Assembly: GCA_030706405.1 (NCBI GenBank)
Contig: JAUZOO010000003.1
Location: forward strand, 1-64,000
Length of the DNA stretch: 64,000 nucleotides
Source: Bacteroidota bacterium
GTDB lineage: Bacteria; Bacteroidota; Bacteroidia; Bacteroidales; JAAUTT01
Direction: 5' to 3'
The translations under genes and the position numbers were made by a program. Numbering within the stretch: position 1 is the stretch's first letter; each line of letters opens with the position of its first letter. The notes below the pieces were generated by a model, which did no database searches, was not told where the DNA came from, and worked only from the letters and a program-made list of their open reading frames with translations. Of this stretch, positions 17,455 through 25,875 are shown in pieces.

Positions 17455-19554
17455 TTATTCAATCACCTTCCATACAAGCACGGTTCCGTCTTTCCGTGTA
17501 GGCAAAGTACCTGGTCTATCAGCGGCATAAGGTTCGGTAGTACCCGGTGTCAATCCTATATACCGATTCGTTTTGATCGATAGCAACATGCATTGGTTGT
17601 GTAACATATCCTGCCATTGAAACAAACTGCTTTCGGATTCTTTTTTCATCAGTCGCACGTCGCCCGAAATGCCAATGCCCACCACGGTAAGAAAACCGGT
17701 ACCATTCATGGCTTCAAGAGCTACCCGTCCTTTCTCGCGGTCGTGTACCTTAAATTTCACGCCTGGACCGCTTGCTTCACGCGACCCTTTTCCTTGGGAG
17801 TGCATCATTCCATGTGGGTTTGCCCACACCAATTGATCAGTTCCTAAGTTTGTCAACGTTATAACTTTCCCTAGAGGAATATTCTTTGAGCGGTCTGCTA
17901 AAGGTTCAACAAGTTTGAAATTTTCGAAATCAGCATATCCGCCATCAATACCAGTGGTATTGTAAGCAAACAAAGCATAACGGGAACCCTGAAATGTTTT
18001 AGCCTGATAAGGCAAGCGGACGGAATCGCCAATGTTTGTAAACTCTTTTCCATCAAAACTGTAACTGAATTGGGCAATGTCCTGCTCATAATTTCCCGAA
18101 GCCCGGAGGCTTATTTTCCCTGATGTTATTTTTTGCTCAATGGTTTTATCGGTACATTGATCGTAGAAACGGAGGAAAAAGCCGTCCTTTGCTTTTAAAA
18201 TTCCTAAACTAGCGTAGGGAATGTTTAAATAGGCTAATCCTGCATAATCACCAGTTTTAAGTGCCGATGCATCCAATACGGCAGTAGCATACGATTCAGG
18301 ACCTACTACGCGCTGGGTAAGGGTGTTGCTAGCCCACAGAAAATCTTTAGCAGGCATTGTGTGTAAACGCAGCGAGCCTTTTTTCTTGTTAAGTTCCCAC
18401 TTTGTGGATACAGGATTGTGATTCCATTGCCAAACTGGCTGAAGTGTTTTTCCTGAAAAATCATCACTGCGTTGATAAGGTGCTGTTGGTGAAGCAGAAG
18501 TTGCAACATTCGGTTTAACCCACGTGCGGGGCGAACGTCCCAAATTGCCCTGAAGCCCAAAATAGGGCCAGCCCTCACTCCATGTTACCGGAGATAAACA
18601 TGTGGTTCGGCCTACCGACATGAAATCCATCATTGACCATCCCCACCAGTCACCGTTGGGCAGGTCAACTATACCTCCCTGATGAAGGGGCGCTGCACCA
18701 AACCGGTTTCCTCCCGGAGGGGTAAGCTTAAATTTATAACCTGGTGCGGGTACCTGCGAGCCTCCCATATATACATTGGATGCCCACCAACCTACCTGAA
18801 AACCCATGGTTTCTTCGGCGCTTATTACCGTTGTTTCGTATGGACCGTATGGATTGTCGGCACGTGCACATTGCATGCGACCGCATGGGGCATAATTGGC
18901 ACTTATGATATAATACTTTCCTTTAATTTTGTAAATATGGTGACCTTCTCCCATGTTATTTCCCGCTGGAATGATTACCTTTTCGGTTCCTTCAACAATA
19001 CCACTCATATCGGGTTTAAGCTCAACCATTCTAACTTCATTGTAATTATAAACAGCGTATATTTTTCCATCATCGTCGAAAAGCACGGATAAATCATAAA
19101 TCTTTGAATTCATAGGTTTGTGTGTCCAGGGGCCTCTCGGGTCTTTAGCCGTATAAACCTGCATTCCATGATTGTTGATATTGGTGAAGATGTAAAACAT
19201 GCCTTTGTGGTAACGGATACATGGTGCCCATACGCCTTGACCGTATGCTTCTTTTCCACTTTTAAGGTTAAACTCGGGACCCAACGACAAAGAATCGAGA
19301 GCATAACTCATAAAATTCCAGTTCACCAGGTCTTTTGAATGCAATACGACCAAACCAGGCATAGCATGCATGGTAGTGCCTGCAAGGTAAAAATCCTCGC
19401 CAACCCGGATAATGTCCGGGTCGGAAAATTCATCGTAAAACAAGGGATTTGTATAGGTTCCATTACCATTGTCGGCAGTCCACGATTGACTGTAAGCATG
19501 GAAGTTCATTAAGCAAATGATGGCAAAGTGAATTAGTATAACGATTCTCTTCAT
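17455..19554 (-). CDS. GH43 glycosidase with beta-sandwich and C-terminal beta-trefoil-like extension
   Basis: 699 residues. Signal peptide about 1-22 (HAYSQ). The GH43 propeller starts NPLFYDEFSDPDIIRVG (base Asp), with SVLFDDDGK carrying the modulating Asp and NNMGEGHHI carrying the general acid Glu. A GH43 C-terminal concanavalin-like domain follows (VWQWNHNP, NTLTQRVVGP). The last 130 or so residues (from about 565) form a beta-rich repeat resembling a trefoil (VITLTNLGTDQLVWANPHG, MLLSIKTNRYIGL). It resembles the GH43 at 7494-9077 in its first two domains but carries this extra module, possibly for binding. Probable beta-xylosidase or arabinofuranosidase, periplasmic. Confidence 0.87.
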   Translation of the reverse strand: MKRIVILIHFAIICLMNFHAYSQSWTADNGNGTYTNPLFYDEFSDPDIIRVGEDFYLAGTTMHAMPGLVVLHSKDLVNWNFMSYALDSLSLGPEFNLKSGKEAYGQGVWAPCIRYHKGMFYIFTNINNHGMQVYTAKDPRGPWTHKPMNSKIYDLSVLFDDDGKIYAVYNYNEVRMVELKPDMSGIVEGTEKVIIPAGNNMGEGHHIYKIKGKYYIISANYAPCGRMQCARADNPYGPYETTVISAEETMGFQVGWWASNVYMGGSQVPAPGYKFKLTPPGGNRFGAAPLHQGGIVDLPNGDWWGWSMMDFMSVGRTTCLSPVTWSEGWPYFGLQGNLGRSPRTWVKPNVATSASPTAPYQRSDDFSGKTLQPVWQWNHNPVSTKWELNKKKGSLRLHTMPAKDFLWASNTLTQRVVGPESYATAVLDASALKTGDYAGLAYLNIPYASLGILKAKDGFFLRFYDQCTDKTIEQKITSGKISLRASGNYEQDIAQFSYSFDGKEFTNIGDSVRLPYQAKTFQGSRYALFAYNTTGIDGGYADFENFKLVEPLADRSKNIPLGKVITLTNLGTDQLVWANPHGMMHSQGKGSREASGPGVKFKVHDREKGRVALEAMNGTGFLTVVGIGISGDVRLMKKESESSLFQWQDMLHNQCMLLSIKTNRYIGLTPGTTEPYAADRPGTLPTRKDGTVLVWKVIE

Positions 19555-19631
19555 GTTAATTTGTATGATTATATCTGTTGTTTAAGTTGTAACTTGTTAA
19601 ATGATTTCAATACAATTCCTTTCATTATTTT

Positions 19632-20374
19632 TCATGCTTGCTCCGGAAAGAAACGGCTTAGTAAGATTAAGCGCCGATTACCCGAACCACATATATATTC
19701 TGGTTTTTGACTATTAATGGCTTTTATCATGTGGATAGCAACTTTTTCAGGGGACATTACCTGAGTAGTTTCTATCTGAAAAGAATTCATCATATCTGTA
19801 GATGTTACTCCGGGAATAAAGGTTTTGACAATAATTCCCTTATCTTCCACCTCGCTTCGAAGCGATGAAGAAAAAGCAATTACCGCCGCTTTCGAGGCAC
19901 AATAGTTTGCCTGTGCAGGAGCCGGTACTTTCCCAATGGTTGAAGCAACATTGATAATCATTCCTCTTTTGCGTTCAAGCGTACTGGCAAAAGCGTTTGA
20001 CTTACCAGAAAAGTCCCGAGGTAATTAATCTGAATCTCTTTCTCTGCAGATGAAAAATCGTGCATGTGAACCATTTGCTGAGACGTTATGCCGGCATTAT
20101 TGATTAAAATATCAATTTTCCCAAAGACTTCCAACGCTCTTGAGATTGCAATTTTTACAGAAGCACTGCCGGTAACATCCATAACTGCATAAAAAGCCTT
20201 GTCACCATTTGGGTCGAGTTTTTTACATACTACCGAAAGTTCGTGTTCCGATCTGGAGGTCAAGAAAACTTTTGCCCCGGCATTGATTAACTCACGGCTC
20301 ACAGCTAACCCAATCCCCCTCGATGCACCCGTTATAAAAGCTGTTGAATTATTAATTTGCATATGATTTTTCAA
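19632..20374 (-). pseudogene. Short-chain dehydrogenase/reductase, frameshifted
   Basis: The two frames 20374 to about 19980 and about 19980 to 19632 together make one SDR of about 247 residues. The first has the Rossmann TGASRGIG motif, NNAG and NYLGTFLVSQTLLP; the second has INVASTIGKVP with the catalytic Ser and YCASKAA with the Tyr and Lys. A single missing base near 19975-19985, in the stretch that should read about L-E-R-K-R-G, breaks the frame. All catalytic residues are otherwise intact, so the break is recent or is a sequence error. It is the only gene in the operon that is not an obvious secreted glycan enzyme and has no signal peptide. The substrate is unknown. Confidence 0.8.
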
Positions 20375-20443
20375 TTAACAACCCCTTGGAATTTTAGTCC
20401 AAAGGGGTTGTTAATTGATATAAAGTACTCAAAAAAACCTCGA

Positions 20444-22219
20444 TTAATCAATCTTAAATACTACCGATGTAGCATAAGGCATTTCATTGGGGCAGTTGAT
20501 TATTAGTCCGTCTGCTTCCTGTTTCCAGCTCAATTTGCCTTTGTATCCAAGCAATTGTACCGATTTTACCGGTTTGCCCAAATTAGTTGTTTCTGTAACA
20601 AGTGACTTGATTTTGATAGAGGCTCCAGAGGTAGGAACATTCATGCAAAATGCATACAATGAACCGTTTTTCCCTACCGTGAACCGAATGTCTTGGGCAT
20701 CGAATTTGAATTCGGCATGCTTGCGCGTCAAGGCTCCACCGGGGAGCATTTTCAACTTGCCATTGACAATTTCTCCTTCGCCGGGTATCTTCCAGGCATG
20801 GCTTCCGTAAACGGCTTCCCCGTTGCGTTTCATCCATACGCCAACTTCTTTTAGCATTTTCAGACTGCCTTCATCGAGTGAGCCATCGGGGAGAATAGAA
20901 ATACACAGAGCTGCATTTCCGTCGCGGGCAATAGCTTCGATGATGTAACGAATCATCATCCCTGAATTGTAAGTAAATCCGGGAGCGTAGAACCAATCGC
21001 CTACCGGAGCTTCAGCTATCCAGGGCTCTTTGGCATTGATGTCGGCAGGAATACCAAATTCTTCAGTATTGACAGTTCCATTGGTGTTGTGTCGGAATTT
21101 CACGATACTGAAAGTATTTACTTTTCCACGACGTTGAAGTGCACGGTTATAAAAATCGGCAATTACCCGTTGCATGGCATCGGCTTTTATTCCGGTTCCG
21201 GTTCCGCTACCACTAAACGGTTGATTGGATGTGCCATCTGTATATATAAAGTCGGGATCGTAATGCTCAACAACATCCATCATCCGTAAAGCCCATTGGG
21301 TGGTGAACCATTTTGCATAATCCACGTGGTTGGAAAAAATACCTGCAGGTGGTGGTGACCAGCCCGATGCAGCAGCTTTGGTAACTCCTTTGTATTCGCG
21401 CAGGTCAATTCCATAAAGCATGCGGGGATCATAACCTTCCCACCATTTGCCTTTCCCGTCGGCAAGAGTCAGGTTTCCATCATAAGGCACTCCTTTTTTG
21501 ACACCATCTTTGTCGCTGCCAAAAGCGGTTTGCCACCACCACCAGGTATATTCGTGATGGAAAGTTACACCAAACCTCATTCCGTTGGCACGACAGGCTT
21601 TAGCCCATTCGCCGATAAGGTCGCGTTTCGGACCGATATTCACAGAGTTCCAGGGTTGGTAACGCGAATCCCATAAATCGAAGTTATCGTGATGTACCCC
21701 CTGAATCATTAAAAAGCGTGCGCCGGCTTCTTCATAAATCTTTGTTAGTGCCGCCGGGTCTAATTTGGTTGGATTCCATGTTTTAAGAACATCTTTGTAA
21801 CCCACTTCCGAAGGATGACCATATCTTTTTGTATGGTTATTGTAAGCGATATGACCAGGCTTATAAAGGTTACGGGCATACCAGTCTCCACTTTCGCCGG
21901 CCGACTGAGGACCGAAATGCACCCAAATTCCGAATTTTGCGTCGCGTAACCAAGCAGGTTCGCCCGGATAGTTTTTTTCAATGGATTCCCAGGTCGGCTC
22001 GAAAGGCCCGGTTGTAAGAGGTAAATCCACCAGCTTTATTTCTGAAAAGGATCGAGAGTCACCCAATGATACTGTGTCAATTCCGATCGATTTCCGAACA
22101 GTGGGTATCGGCGGCAGTTTATCAGGTAATGTTGATTTTGTTTTTAGTTTTGCTCTTTGAGCATTAGCTCCGAGTGCTAAGACTCCTAGAAGAATAATGA
22201 CTCCAATTTTTCTTTTCAT
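20444..22219 (-). CDS. GH29 alpha-L-fucosidase
   Basis: 591 residues with a signal peptide (about 1-20, ALGANAQ). The GH29 barrel is recognisable from WLRDAKFGIWVHFGPQS, GARFLMIQGVHHDNFDLWDS and DFIYTDGTS, where the Asp (near residue 324) sits at the nucleophile position. A C-terminal beta-sandwich follows from about 490. The length is normal for GH29. It acts on alpha-L-fucosyl residues, or possibly L-galactose, on hemicellulose side chains. A heavily deleted sister gene remains at 7022-7285. Spacing of 33 bp to the esterase gene upstream supports one transcript. Confidence 0.9.
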   Translation of the reverse strand: MKRKIGVIILLGVLALGANAQRAKLKTKSTLPDKLPPIPTVRKSIGIDTVSLGDSRSFSEIKLVDLPLTTGPFEPTWESIEKNYPGEPAWLRDAKFGIWVHFGPQSAGESGDWYARNLYKPGHIAYNNHTKRYGHPSEVGYKDVLKTWNPTKLDPAALTKIYEEAGARFLMIQGVHHDNFDLWDSRYQPWNSVNIGPKRDLIGEWAKACRANGMRFGVTFHHEYTWWWWQTAFGSDKDGVKKGVPYDGNLTLADGKGKWWEGYDPRMLYGIDLREYKGVTKAAASGWSPPPAGIFSNHVDYAKWFTTQWALRMMDVVEHYDPDFIYTDGTSNQPFSGSGTGTGIKADAMQRVIADFYNRALQRRGKVNTFSIVKFRHNTNGTVNTEEFGIPADINAKEPWIAEAPVGDWFYAPGFTYNSGMMIRYIIEAIARDGNAALCISILPDGSLDEGSLKMLKEVGVWMKRNGEAVYGSHAWKIPGEGEIVNGKLKMLPGGALTRKHAEFKFDAQDIRFTVGKNGSLYAFCMNVPTSGASIKIKSLVTETTNLGKPVKSVQLLGYKGKLSWKQEADGLIINCPNEMPYATSVVFKID

Positions 22220-22252
22220 TTTTATATGTGTAATTAAATATTTAAAATTATC

Positions 22253-23161
22253 TTATTTTGAAACTTTGTCCATAAAATCAAACACATCGGGTAATATAAC
22301 CGGCACCATGCCGGGATGATCAGCATCTACTTCCTTATATTCAATTTTGAATCCATTTCTTTTCAACCAATCGCGTAATGTCCGGCTTCCTTCCAATGAA
22401 GCGGTAGCCTTAATTCCTTCTGAAACAAAAAGGGGCATTCGGCGAATGTTTTCCCACGGATAGCCTGTCTCCTGCAAGAATGGACCGGACATGGGAGCCA
22501 ATGCTTTCCAATATCCGGAGTATTTAGCTCCCAAATACCATGTACCACCGCTTCCCATCGAATGGCCAATGAGAAACATATTTGAACGGTCAACAGGATA
22601 TTCATTTAGCACTAATTCCAGAACATTTATTACATCTTTTTCACTTAGAATTTGTGCACTATCTTTTTTTGAGGTGCGTTGCGATAAAATTTTTGCCGCA
22701 GCGTCGGGCTGCCCAAAAACTGCCGGAAGCAGTAATGAGTTTCCGTAAGCAGCTTTCATGCCCAATGGCGAAACTAAAATATAACCGTGTTTGTTAGCCA
22801 GTTTTACCAATTGTTTGTCGTTTTGGTCGAGGTATGAGCTTTCGTCATTCCATCCGCCATGCAAAAACATAACCAACGGTAATTTTGATTTTCCATCCCA
22901 ATTATCGGGCACACACACCCTGTAAGGAACATCGGCATTTGCCTCTGCAAAATGATAAAATCTTTTTTGGTCACCTTTGGCCTTCCATTGGGGTGAGCCG
23001 GGATTTGACAACGATTTTGCCAGTTTTTGCGATTCTAATATCTGAATTTTAGCATTAAGCGAAGTTCCAAACGATATCTTCTGGTCTTCCAAAGCAGGTG
23101 TTTGGGCAAACGTACTGTTTAGCACAATAGACAATCCTAATAATATACGTATGATTTTCAT
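22253..23161 (-). CDS. CE1-like esterase (feruloyl/acetyl-xylan esterase type), alpha/beta hydrolase
   Basis: 302 residues. Signal peptide about 1-19 (LNSTFAQ). An N-terminal helical lead (about 25-75) precedes an alpha/beta-hydrolase core: VMFLHGGWNDESSYL (oxyanion region), LIGHSMGSGGTWYLG with the nucleophile Ser, and DADHPGM near the C-terminus supplying the His. The pattern matches the PHB-depolymerase / CE1 group, which includes feruloyl and acetyl-xylan esterases. With GH115 and the arabinofuranosidases nearby, ferulate or acetate removal from arabinoxylan is the likely role, by inference. Periplasmic. Confidence 0.75.
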   Translation of the reverse strand: MKIIRILLGLSIVLNSTFAQTPALEDQKISFGTSLNAKIQILESQKLAKSLSNPGSPQWKAKGDQKRFYHFAEANADVPYRVCVPDNWDGKSKLPLVMFLHGGWNDESSYLDQNDKQLVKLANKHGYILVSPLGMKAAYGNSLLLPAVFGQPDAAAKILSQRTSKKDSAQILSEKDVINVLELVLNEYPVDRSNMFLIGHSMGSGGTWYLGAKYSGYWKALAPMSGPFLQETGYPWENIRRMPLFVSEGIKATASLEGSRTLRDWLKRNGFKIEYKEVDADHPGMVPVILPDVFDFMDKVSK

Positions 23162-23247
23162 TGCTTTAAAATTTATAGATTTTTTTAACTTTCAACTTTG
23201 AATTTTTGAACCGAAATTGATTTTTTGTCGTTCAATAATTTAATTTT

Positions 23248-25812
23248 TTAATTCACCGGTTTTCCGTAAACTTCTACTTCGTTTATCGATGCCGGTTTTT
23301 CGGTTCCTGTAAAAGTGATACGAAGGAAACGTCCGGCAGTTTTACTCGTAATGTTGTGTTTACGGTTGCGGTCTTCTCCTTTGCTATCGCTCTGAACAGC
23401 CAGACTTTCCCACTTCTGATCGTCTTTTGACAATTCTATTTTGTAAGAGCCTGACTCGGTTGTCGGGAACAAAATCCGCACTTCGGACACTGTATAAATA
23501 TTTTCCAAATCTATCTGCCACCATTTTTCGGTTTCATTCAGGGATGAAAGCCAGAAAGTTTGAGCGTCCTTATCGTTGGCTCGATTGGCGGTTTTGCCAT
23601 CAGCTTCGCTTCCTGCACGGGTTGGCTTCTGAAAAGCTATATTAACAGCTGTGTTATCAGTGATCAGTTTTGGAGCCGTATAGCGAACATACGGACGGTC
23701 GGCAACTTTGGGCGATACGCCTTCTACATAACGAGGCAATCCTTTCGTTTCAATGGTAATTAAATCGCTTTGCAAACCTACCGAAGTAGCCTTAATAACA
23801 GTCCTTCCTCCAAAATACGAACGAAACTCAATGGAAGCTTTCCCATCACGAATGTAAATGTCGGATGCATTGGAAAAAGTAATTGAACGCCCGGTAGGGA
23901 ACTCGCCCGGACCGGAAACAATTTGCAAGGTTACATCCGGTGAATTGCTCAATTGTTTCCCCTCTTTATCCAAAACCGAAACAATAAGGAATGCATCATC
24001 AGTACCATTGGTTCCCGCGATGTTTTTTTTATCCGACTCCAGTTTCAATCGGGTAGGAGTTCCTTCAACTGCAGCTTCGGGAGGTGCAATGTGTTTATAT
24101 TCATTCCGATACCAATACCACTGATTCTTGGGCATTCTGAAATAATCAACCATTCCCATAAGCCCGAAATCTCCGGCACGTGTTCCATAATCGAACGCAC
24201 ACCAAATGGCTTCACCACTGCGCCACGGATATTTTTCTTTTTGTAAATCGCCCCAACCCGGGATGTATTTTCCGGGACGTTTGGCAATTGTAGAACCGTA
24301 TTCGGTCACTACGTTTGGAATGGATGGATTCATAAATAAACGTGCACCATCGCCATTGTATCCGGCCACATCACCTATTTTGTCAATATCGCCACGCTGA
24401 CAACCGCCTATACCGACTACACGCGACGGGTCGAGTTCGTGCGTCAGTTGGGTCAGTTCTTTCAGGAATGAACGAACCCGCTCAATGGTGCCGCCTCCGG
24501 TAAAGAAAGGTTCGTTGCACATACTCCACACGATAATGGATGGGTGATTGCGGTGAATGCGAATCATTTCTTTCAAGTCCGATTTTACGCTGGCATCAAA
24601 GAAAGGTTGATCCTCTTTGTTCATCGGGTAAGCTCCGGCACCCGAGTACCAGTTGTCGGTTTCACGTTGGTTTCCACCCGAACCCCAGAAATCATTTTCT
24701 TCCCACAGCAAAACGCCTAAACTATCACAAGCATCCGAATATGACGGATCATGTGGATAATGTGAACCACGAATAAAGTCCATGCCACAATCCTTAATCA
24801 TTTGAATATCGCGTTTAAGCGCCGCATTGGTAACCGCGCTGGCCCAGCCGGCATGATCCTGATGGGCATTGGCTCCTTTGAAATAATAATGCTCACCGTT
24901 CAGTAAGAAGCCTTTATCGGCAGTCCATTCCACCCACCTGAATCCAAAAGGTGTTTCAAATTTATCCAAAACAGTTTTACCATCGAATATCGTACTGATG
25001 GCTTTGTACATAAACGGATGCTCGGGATGCCACAGTTTTGGATTCTGAATAACCGGAGTAGTTTGATTAAAATCAAAAGTTGATTTCGGTGCTATGGTTT
25101 GACTGGTTACAACCGAAGTGACAATTTTCCCTGACGGATCAACGATGTCAGTCTTCAGATTGTAACTTTTTGAGACCGTATTTTCATTTCTTACTTCGGT
25201 TTTTATATTTACCGTTCCCGATTCTTTTGATAAATTTGGAGTAGTAACACAAGTACCATACCATGTAACAAAAACAGGGTTAGTCACAACCAAATATACA
25301 TCGCGATAAATACCGCCTGTGAAGTTGTGATCGCCGTTACGTGGTGCTAATCTTGGATTATAATTATTGTTTAAACGAACTGCTAAAACATTACTTCCAG
25401 TTTTAATTAAATCGGTAATGTCGAAGGTAAAGCCGGTGTAGCCACCTTGATGGGTTCCAACCAGCTTGCCGTTTACAAATATCTGTGCATCCCTGAATGC
25501 TCCTTCAAATTCAATGTTCACACGTTTGGATTTCCAAGCCAAAGGAACTTCGAAGTATTTCCGGTACCAACCGTAGCCAGTATACCATTGGGCGGATTGG
25601 AAATATGGAATGCTAAAATTGTGTGGTAAATTAATGTTATTCCAGTCTTTATCACTATAAGCTGTAGATTCAGCACCAGTATAATCGCCCAGTTTGAATT
25701 TCCATTCCCGGTTGATATTGATTTTCTCGCGAGTCTTTGTCTGAGAAAAGACCTTGTTTTGGGAAGAAAGAACCAATACCAGTATAAATAATTGCAGAGT
25801 TGTTTTTTTCAT
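23248..25812 (-). CDS. GH2 beta-glycosidase with C-terminal F5/8 type C domain
   Basis: 854 residues, signal peptide about 1-24 (NKVFSQ). The domain order is that of GH2: sugar-binding jelly roll (INREWKFKLGD, to about 190), Ig-like domain (to about 300), the TIM barrel with GSHYPHDPSYSDACDSLG, the acid/base Glu in WSMCNEPFF (near 432) and the nucleophile Glu in VVTEYGS (near 502). Further Ig-like repeats follow, and a discoidin-type F5/8C module from about 710 to the end (NRANDKDAQTFWLSS, FLRITFTGTEKP, INEVEVYGKP). Members are beta-galactosidases, beta-glucuronidases or others, so the specificity is open. The added F5/8C module points to a sugar-binding role. Confidence 0.88.
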   Translation of the reverse strand: MKKTTLQLFILVLVLSSQNKVFSQTKTREKININREWKFKLGDYTGAESTAYSDKDWNNINLPHNFSIPYFQSAQWYTGYGWYRKYFEVPLAWKSKRVNIEFEGAFRDAQIFVNGKLVGTHQGGYTGFTFDITDLIKTGSNVLAVRLNNNYNPRLAPRNGDHNFTGGIYRDVYLVVTNPVFVTWYGTCVTTPNLSKESGTVNIKTEVRNENTVSKSYNLKTDIVDPSGKIVTSVVTSQTIAPKSTFDFNQTTPVIQNPKLWHPEHPFMYKAISTIFDGKTVLDKFETPFGFRWVEWTADKGFLLNGEHYYFKGANAHQDHAGWASAVTNAALKRDIQMIKDCGMDFIRGSHYPHDPSYSDACDSLGVLLWEENDFWGSGGNQRETDNWYSGAGAYPMNKEDQPFFDASVKSDLKEMIRIHRNHPSIIVWSMCNEPFFTGGGTIERVRSFLKELTQLTHELDPSRVVGIGGCQRGDIDKIGDVAGYNGDGARLFMNPSIPNVVTEYGSTIAKRPGKYIPGWGDLQKEKYPWRSGEAIWCAFDYGTRAGDFGLMGMVDYFRMPKNQWYWYRNEYKHIAPPEAAVEGTPTRLKLESDKKNIAGTNGTDDAFLIVSVLDKEGKQLSNSPDVTLQIVSGPGEFPTGRSITFSNASDIYIRDGKASIEFRSYFGGRTVIKATSVGLQSDLITIETKGLPRYVEGVSPKVADRPYVRYTAPKLITDNTAVNIAFQKPTRAGSEADGKTANRANDKDAQTFWLSSLNETEKWWQIDLENIYTVSEVRILFPTTESGSYKIELSKDDQKWESLAVQSDSKGEDRNRKHNITSKTAGRFLRITFTGTEKPASINEVEVYGKPVN

Positions 25813-25875
25813 TTTTTTGAAACCTACTGATTAAAATAGAGTGAATTGTGTAGCTTTTGTTTTAAAAATGATTAG

